A stretch of DNA of 35,286 nt from the NCBI GenBank assembly GCA_020859985.1, contig JAJBVD010000041.1:1-35286 (forward strand), in the 5' to 3' direction. Shown here in pieces: positions 32,222 to 35,286 of the stretch (its first letter is position 1; each line of letters begins with the position of its first letter). The stretch comes from Clostridiales bacterium (GTDB lineage Bacteria > Bacillota > Clostridia > Lachnospirales > Lachnospiraceae). The position numbers were made by a program, and so were the translations under genes. The notes below the pieces were generated by a model. It worked only from the letters and a program-made list of their open reading frames with translations, did no database searches and had not been told where the DNA came from.

Positions 32222-32653
32222 TTATTCACATCGTATCCCCAGCTTCTGCGCGTGAATCCGCACAGACTCGCGGGTGCGGCCATGCAGACGTTCCGCCGTG
32301 CGCGGTCCTTCAACAGGATAATACGTCCGCACGATCTCGTTTTCCGCCTCACTCCATCTGGCCTTATTTGTCAAACCCAGACGCTGCGCCTGCGCGCGGA
32401 CGGCGTGACGGCTCTTGCCGGGCAGGCGCTGTATCACCTCGCTGCCTTCTTTCAAATACCATTCCCGTAATATATCCAGTTCAGACGCATTCCAGTCATC
32501 AACCGGTGCGGACACGCCCAGACGGCGCGCCCTCTGTGTGATCATGCTGCGATTGCGGCCGGGAAGCCGCTCCTCTACGCGAATGCCCTCGATCGGATAC
32601 CATTTTTCGAGAATGGAGAGTTCCTCTTTCGTCCATGCTTTTTTCTCTGCCAC
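32222..32653 (-). CDS. Triple Myb/SANT-like repeat protein, copy 2
   Basis: The 143-residue paralogue of 24465-24896; about 120 residues identical by my count. Differences cluster in the first turns of repeats 2 and 3 (DDWNASELDIL, SEAENEIVRTYYPVEG) while the third helix of repeat 1 and RTRESVRIHAQKLGI are unchanged, which suits a shared DNA target. The start is GTG at 32653 with GGAG upstream. It lies downstream of adhesin 2 with a 240-nt gap and is closed by a strong terminator. Function as for copy 1 is inferred. Confidence 0.8.
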   Translation of the reverse strand: MAEKKAWTKEELSILEKWYPIEGIRVEERLPGRNRSMITQRARRLGVSAPVDDWNASELDILREWYLKEGSEVIQRLPGKSRHAVRAQAQRLGLTNKARWSEAENEIVRTYYPVEGPRTAERLHGRTRESVRIHAQKLGIRCE

Positions 32654-32690
32654 AGTCTGTTCTCCATCTTTATCGTAAAAGGTTTTGGCA

Positions 32691-32726
32691 ACATTTCAGA
32701 AATGTTTCTGAAGCATTTCTGAAGCG
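32691..32726. repeat. Short iterated motif upstream of Myb-like copy 2
   Basis: Three near-copies of TTTC(A/T)GAA(A/G)(C/T)(A/G) at about 11-bp spacing, with partial mirror symmetry. It occupies the place held by the 30-bp array in the first module but has a different sequence. The rest of 32654-32893 holds only the hairpin at 32758-32783. Confidence 0.5.
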
Positions 32727-32757
32727 TCTCCTTCTTCCTGTGTATTCCATAAACGCA

Positions 32758-32783
32758 GGATGGCGCACTCTCATGCGCCATCC
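32758..32783 (-). terminator. Conserved hairpin downstream of adhesin 2
   Basis: A perfect 10-bp stem GGATGGCGCA/TGCGCCATCC (32758-32767, 32774-32783), the counterpart of 25099-25121. On the minus strand TGCGTTTATGG follows, a poor T-run; on the plus strand the following bases are T-rich. Confidence 0.45.
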
Positions 32784-32893
32784 CATTTCTTATTTTGTTA
32801 TCAGGCCCGCTGCCATTCTGCCATCTCATTCTCTGATGCGTATTCCGGCAATCAGCAGCCGTCCGTTGACTTTATGCTGCAGTCCGCTGATTT

Positions 32894-35286
32894 TCAGTCC
32901 TCATCCTCATATCTGCGGCGTCTCCGGGTCTCCCCTGCCAGCATCACAGCCACCGCCATCAGCATCAGACTGAAGTACAGTGCCAGCGGCGTCTCATCGC
33001 CTGTCTGTACTGCCTCGGATTCAGTCTCGGACTCAACCTCTTCCGACTCTTCCTCCTCAACCTCTACGATCTCCTGATTCGTGATCGTCACGGTCGCGGT
33101 GTTGTTCGTCTCATCCAGCGTCACTTCCGTGGTATTCTGGCTCACCGTATACGCGAAGCCTTCCGCATCCGCTACCGGGTTGCCGTCCGCGTCGGTCTCA
33201 GTCACGTACAGGGTTACCGAGGAGCCGGTTGAGATGGATACGACCACATCCACGCTCGCCTCGGAGCCGCCCGCCAGATCCAGGGTCACAATACTCTGGT
33301 CCACGTTCGTCGCCAGCGTCGTGTAGGAAGCATCCGTGAAGATACCCGCATAGAATACCGCGTCGCTCGTCAGTGCAGCGCCGTCCGCGCCAAGCAGCTT
33401 CTTCGTGATGGTCAGTGTACCCTTCTTATAGAAGCCATCCGGAACCGTATAGAACTCATTCGCAAACGATACCGTCGTCAGCGTTCCGTCAGCCACAGTC
33501 ACTTTCGTCACGGTCGCACCCTCATCAAAGATCGCCTGATAGATGGTGCCGCCCGCCAGCGCTCCAATACCGCTCGCCAAAGCTGTTCCGGTCGAATCGC
33601 ACTCTGCGATGTAATAGGTCCTTCCGATCTCCAGATCCGTAAAGGTCACTGTCGAAGCTGCCGCATTCTTAAACTCAATCGCCTTGCTCGCGTACAGCTT
33701 CGTGCAGGCCTCATCCGCATACAGACCTACGTAGAAAGTCTCGTCCGCGGCAACAAGTCCGTCGCCGTTGGAGAGCTGCAGGCTCTTCGTCACGGAGATC
33801 TCCGCCGTCTCACTCTTCGTCATCGAATCCTCAACAAGGAGCACGCCCTCTTCGCTGATCGTGGTCGTCGTCTTGCTCGTGTCGATCGTGCCGTCCTCTT
33901 TCAGTGTGAACGTCGTATCCGTCGTGATGTCATATCCTTCCGGAGCTACCGTCTCACGCAGCGTATAGGTCTCGCCCGGTACCAGGCCGGTCGTCTCATG
34001 CGGCTGATCGGTCGATACCCACTCGTCAACAACCGTTCCGTCCTTATCAATGATCTGGATCGTCGCGCCCGGAAGCTCTTCCTCCGTCGTCACATCCACC
34101 TTGCTGATCTTGACGGAAGTGATCGTGTTCGTAACCGCCGCAGTCTGCGTCTCATCCTTCACGATCGTTCCGCTCGTGCCGGTCGATGTCGTCACATAGC
34201 CGTCTGCCGTGTAGGATTCCTCTGTTACCGTATAAGTCGTCCCCGCCGGGATGCCGGTCGCCGTCTTGCTCTCACCGTGTTTCAGTGTGAAGGTCGCCAC
34301 GCCATCCTTAAAGGTCATCTCTCCAAATGTACCATTCAGAGTCGTGTCACTCAAAGTCACCGTAAAGGAGAATTCCTTCGTGGTGTCAACCACGCTGCCA
34401 GCCACCGTCTTGGTCACGGTCAGGTTACCTGTTTCTCTCGTGTACGTGTTTTCGATCGTTGCTTTCGCTGTCTCTCCAGCCACAACGGTCGTCGTCACTG
34501 TGCCCTCTCCGGTTACGCTCAGCGTATAGCCATCTACCTTCGCTCCATCCACACTCTCTACAATCGTGTAATCTCCAGTCGGGATATCTGTCAGCGTCAG
34601 TACACCTTCCGTAAAGTCCTTATAGGTATACGTCACTGTCGTAAAGTCGGCTGGACCGCTGATTGTAAATTCTGTGCTTTCCGGTGTTGTTGCACCTGTA
34701 GTCTTCTTCGTGATCTCCAGGCTTCCGGTCTCTCTCGTGTACGTGTTCTCGATTGTTACTTTCGCTGTCTCTCCAGTCACAACGGTTGTCGCCACTGTGC
34801 CATCTCCGGTTACACTCAGCGTGTAGTCATCTACCTTCGCTCCATTCACATTCTCTACAATCGTGTAATCGCCAGTCGGAATGTCTGTCAGCGTCAGTAC
34901 GCCTTCCGTAAAGTCCTTATAGGTATATGTCACTGTCGTAAAGTCGGCTGGACCGCTAATTGTAAACTCTGTGCTTTCCGGTGTTGTCGCACCTGTAGTC
35001 TTCTTTGTGATTTCCAGGTTTCCGGTCTCTCTCGTGTACGTATTTGTGATCGTCGGGCTCGTCACTTCCGTTGTGCACGGCTCATCACTATAATACTTCA
35101 CGCTTGCCACATATGCATTCCCAGATAGAGACACACTTACTTTCGCATATACCGGCGTGCTGTTCACACTGTACTCCGGGTTACCGTTCACTACTGCCGT
35201 CTCGGTGATTGAATATACATATTCGCCTGTCCCGCTGTACGTGATCGCGTCAAACTTCACGCTGCTTCCGCTGTTCGTAACGCTCG
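32894..35286 (-). CDS. Giant Cna-B/SpaA-type surface adhesin 2 (5' end outside window)
   Basis: The C-terminal 797 codons of a second adhesin; the frame is open past the right edge, with no start in the window (the codon at 35258-35260 is an internal GTG). Seen in order: a pilin-like domain (ITYSGTGEYVYSITETA), two near-identical 99-residue repeats (ETGNLEITKKTTGATTPEST...), a DUF7601-like domain (VAGSVVDTTKEFSFTVTLSD), a SpaA domain (KISKVDVTTEEELPGATIQI), two further beta domains, an acidic stretch, and VQTGDETPLAL with membrane anchor and RRRRR tail. From VTKTVAGSV on it closely matches adhesin 1, showing duplication or gene conversion. Confidence 0.9.
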   Translation of the reverse strand, partial: SVTNSGSSVKFDAITYSGTGEYVYSITETAVVNGNPEYSVNSTPVYAKVSVSLSGNAYVASVKYYSDEPCTTEVTSPTITNTYTRETGNLEITKKTTGATTPESTEFTISGPADFTTVTYTYKDFTEGVLTLTDIPTGDYTIVENVNGAKVDDYTLSVTGDGTVATTVVTGETAKVTIENTYTRETGSLEITKKTTGATTPESTEFTISGPADFTTVTYTYKDFTEGVLTLTDIPTGDYTIVESVDGAKVDGYTLSVTGEGTVTTTVVAGETAKATIENTYTRETGNLTVTKTVAGSVVDTTKEFSFTVTLSDTTLNGTFGEMTFKDGVATFTLKHGESKTATGIPAGTTYTVTEESYTADGYVTTSTGTSGTIVKDETQTAAVTNTITSVKISKVDVTTEEELPGATIQIIDKDGTVVDEWVSTDQPHETTGLVPGETYTLRETVAPEGYDITTDTTFTLKEDGTIDTSKTTTTISEEGVLLVEDSMTKSETAEISVTKSLQLSNGDGLVAADETFYVGLYADEACTKLYASKAIEFKNAAASTVTFTDLEIGRTYYIAECDSTGTALASGIGALAGGTIYQAIFDEGATVTKVTVADGTLTTVSFANEFYTVPDGFYKKGTLTITKKLLGADGAALTSDAVFYAGIFTDASYTTLATNVDQSIVTLDLAGGSEASVDVVVSISTGSSVTLYVTETDADGNPVADAEGFAYTVSQNTTEVTLDETNNTATVTITNQEIVEVEEEESEEVESETESEAVQTGDETPLALYFSLMLMAVAVMLAGETRRRRRYEDED
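34436..35029. repeat. Two tandem 297-bp repeats in adhesin 2
   Basis: Units 34733-35029 and 34436-34732 each encode a 99-residue domain starting ETG(N/S)LEITKK and ending ENTYTR. Only about nine residues differ, and DNA identity is very high, so the unit number could vary between strains. Confidence 0.88.

Noticed and set aside
1-35286. tRNA or rRNA genes, phage integrase or IS transposase
   Set aside because: None recognised on either strand; the Rpn gene is the only transposase-like protein and has no IS-type ends.

Overview
This window most likely comes from an anaerobic, fermentative Firmicute of the Lachnospiraceae/Clostridia type. It carries a pyruvate phosphate dikinase very like the clostridial enzyme, a PPi-type phosphofructokinase, a bifunctional AdhE, an Rpn-family nuclease, a DUF1703-type ATPase, and giant Cna-B/SpaA-type surface proteins. 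That assignment is an inference from family content; no rRNA or tRNA lies in the window. Nearly every gene is on the minus strand. The exceptions are a tiny holin-like toxin, an Rpn nuclease and a Crp/Fnr-like regulator.

Layout. 1-7075 is core metabolism and maintenance: ppdK (3' end outside the window), an orphan Fic protein, pfp, and the tcdA-rarA pair. 7078-7622 holds a compact type I toxin-antitoxin-like locus: a 31-residue membrane peptide with its Shine-Dalgarno in a hairpin, and an inferred converging antisense RNA. 7623-13935 is one operon transcribed leftward from a good promoter: SAM methyltransferase, solute-binding protein, two permeases and a fused double ATPase, an oligopeptide/nickel-type ABC importer. 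14069-15310 is an inserted Rpn nuclease gene plus a gene remnant. 15345-18955 is adhE coupled to an APH-like kinase, with a possible Rex operator upstream. 19204-22740 is a 3.5-kb accessory island bounded by two direct copies of a terminator-like repeat. It holds a UPF0175-PIN-nucleotidyltransferase cluster and an AAA-ATPase/nuclease gene that carries an in-frame palindromic insertion. 22847-24388 holds divergent TetR and Cys-rich Crp/Fnr regulators with two CRP-like palindromes between them.

24465-35286 is the most unusual part: a tandemly duplicated two-gene module. Each copy has a giant secreted, probably cell-wall-anchored adhesin followed, after a conserved hairpin, by a 143-residue protein made of three Myb/SANT-like repeats. 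The two adhesins share a closely similar C-terminal half and the two small proteins are about 84% identical. The right-hand adhesin runs off the window.

Small repeats are frequent. They include a 27-bp palindrome present four times, a 49-bp perfect repeat bounding the island, a promoter-like 37-bp repeat before two accessory operons, and tandem repeats inside and between the adhesin modules.
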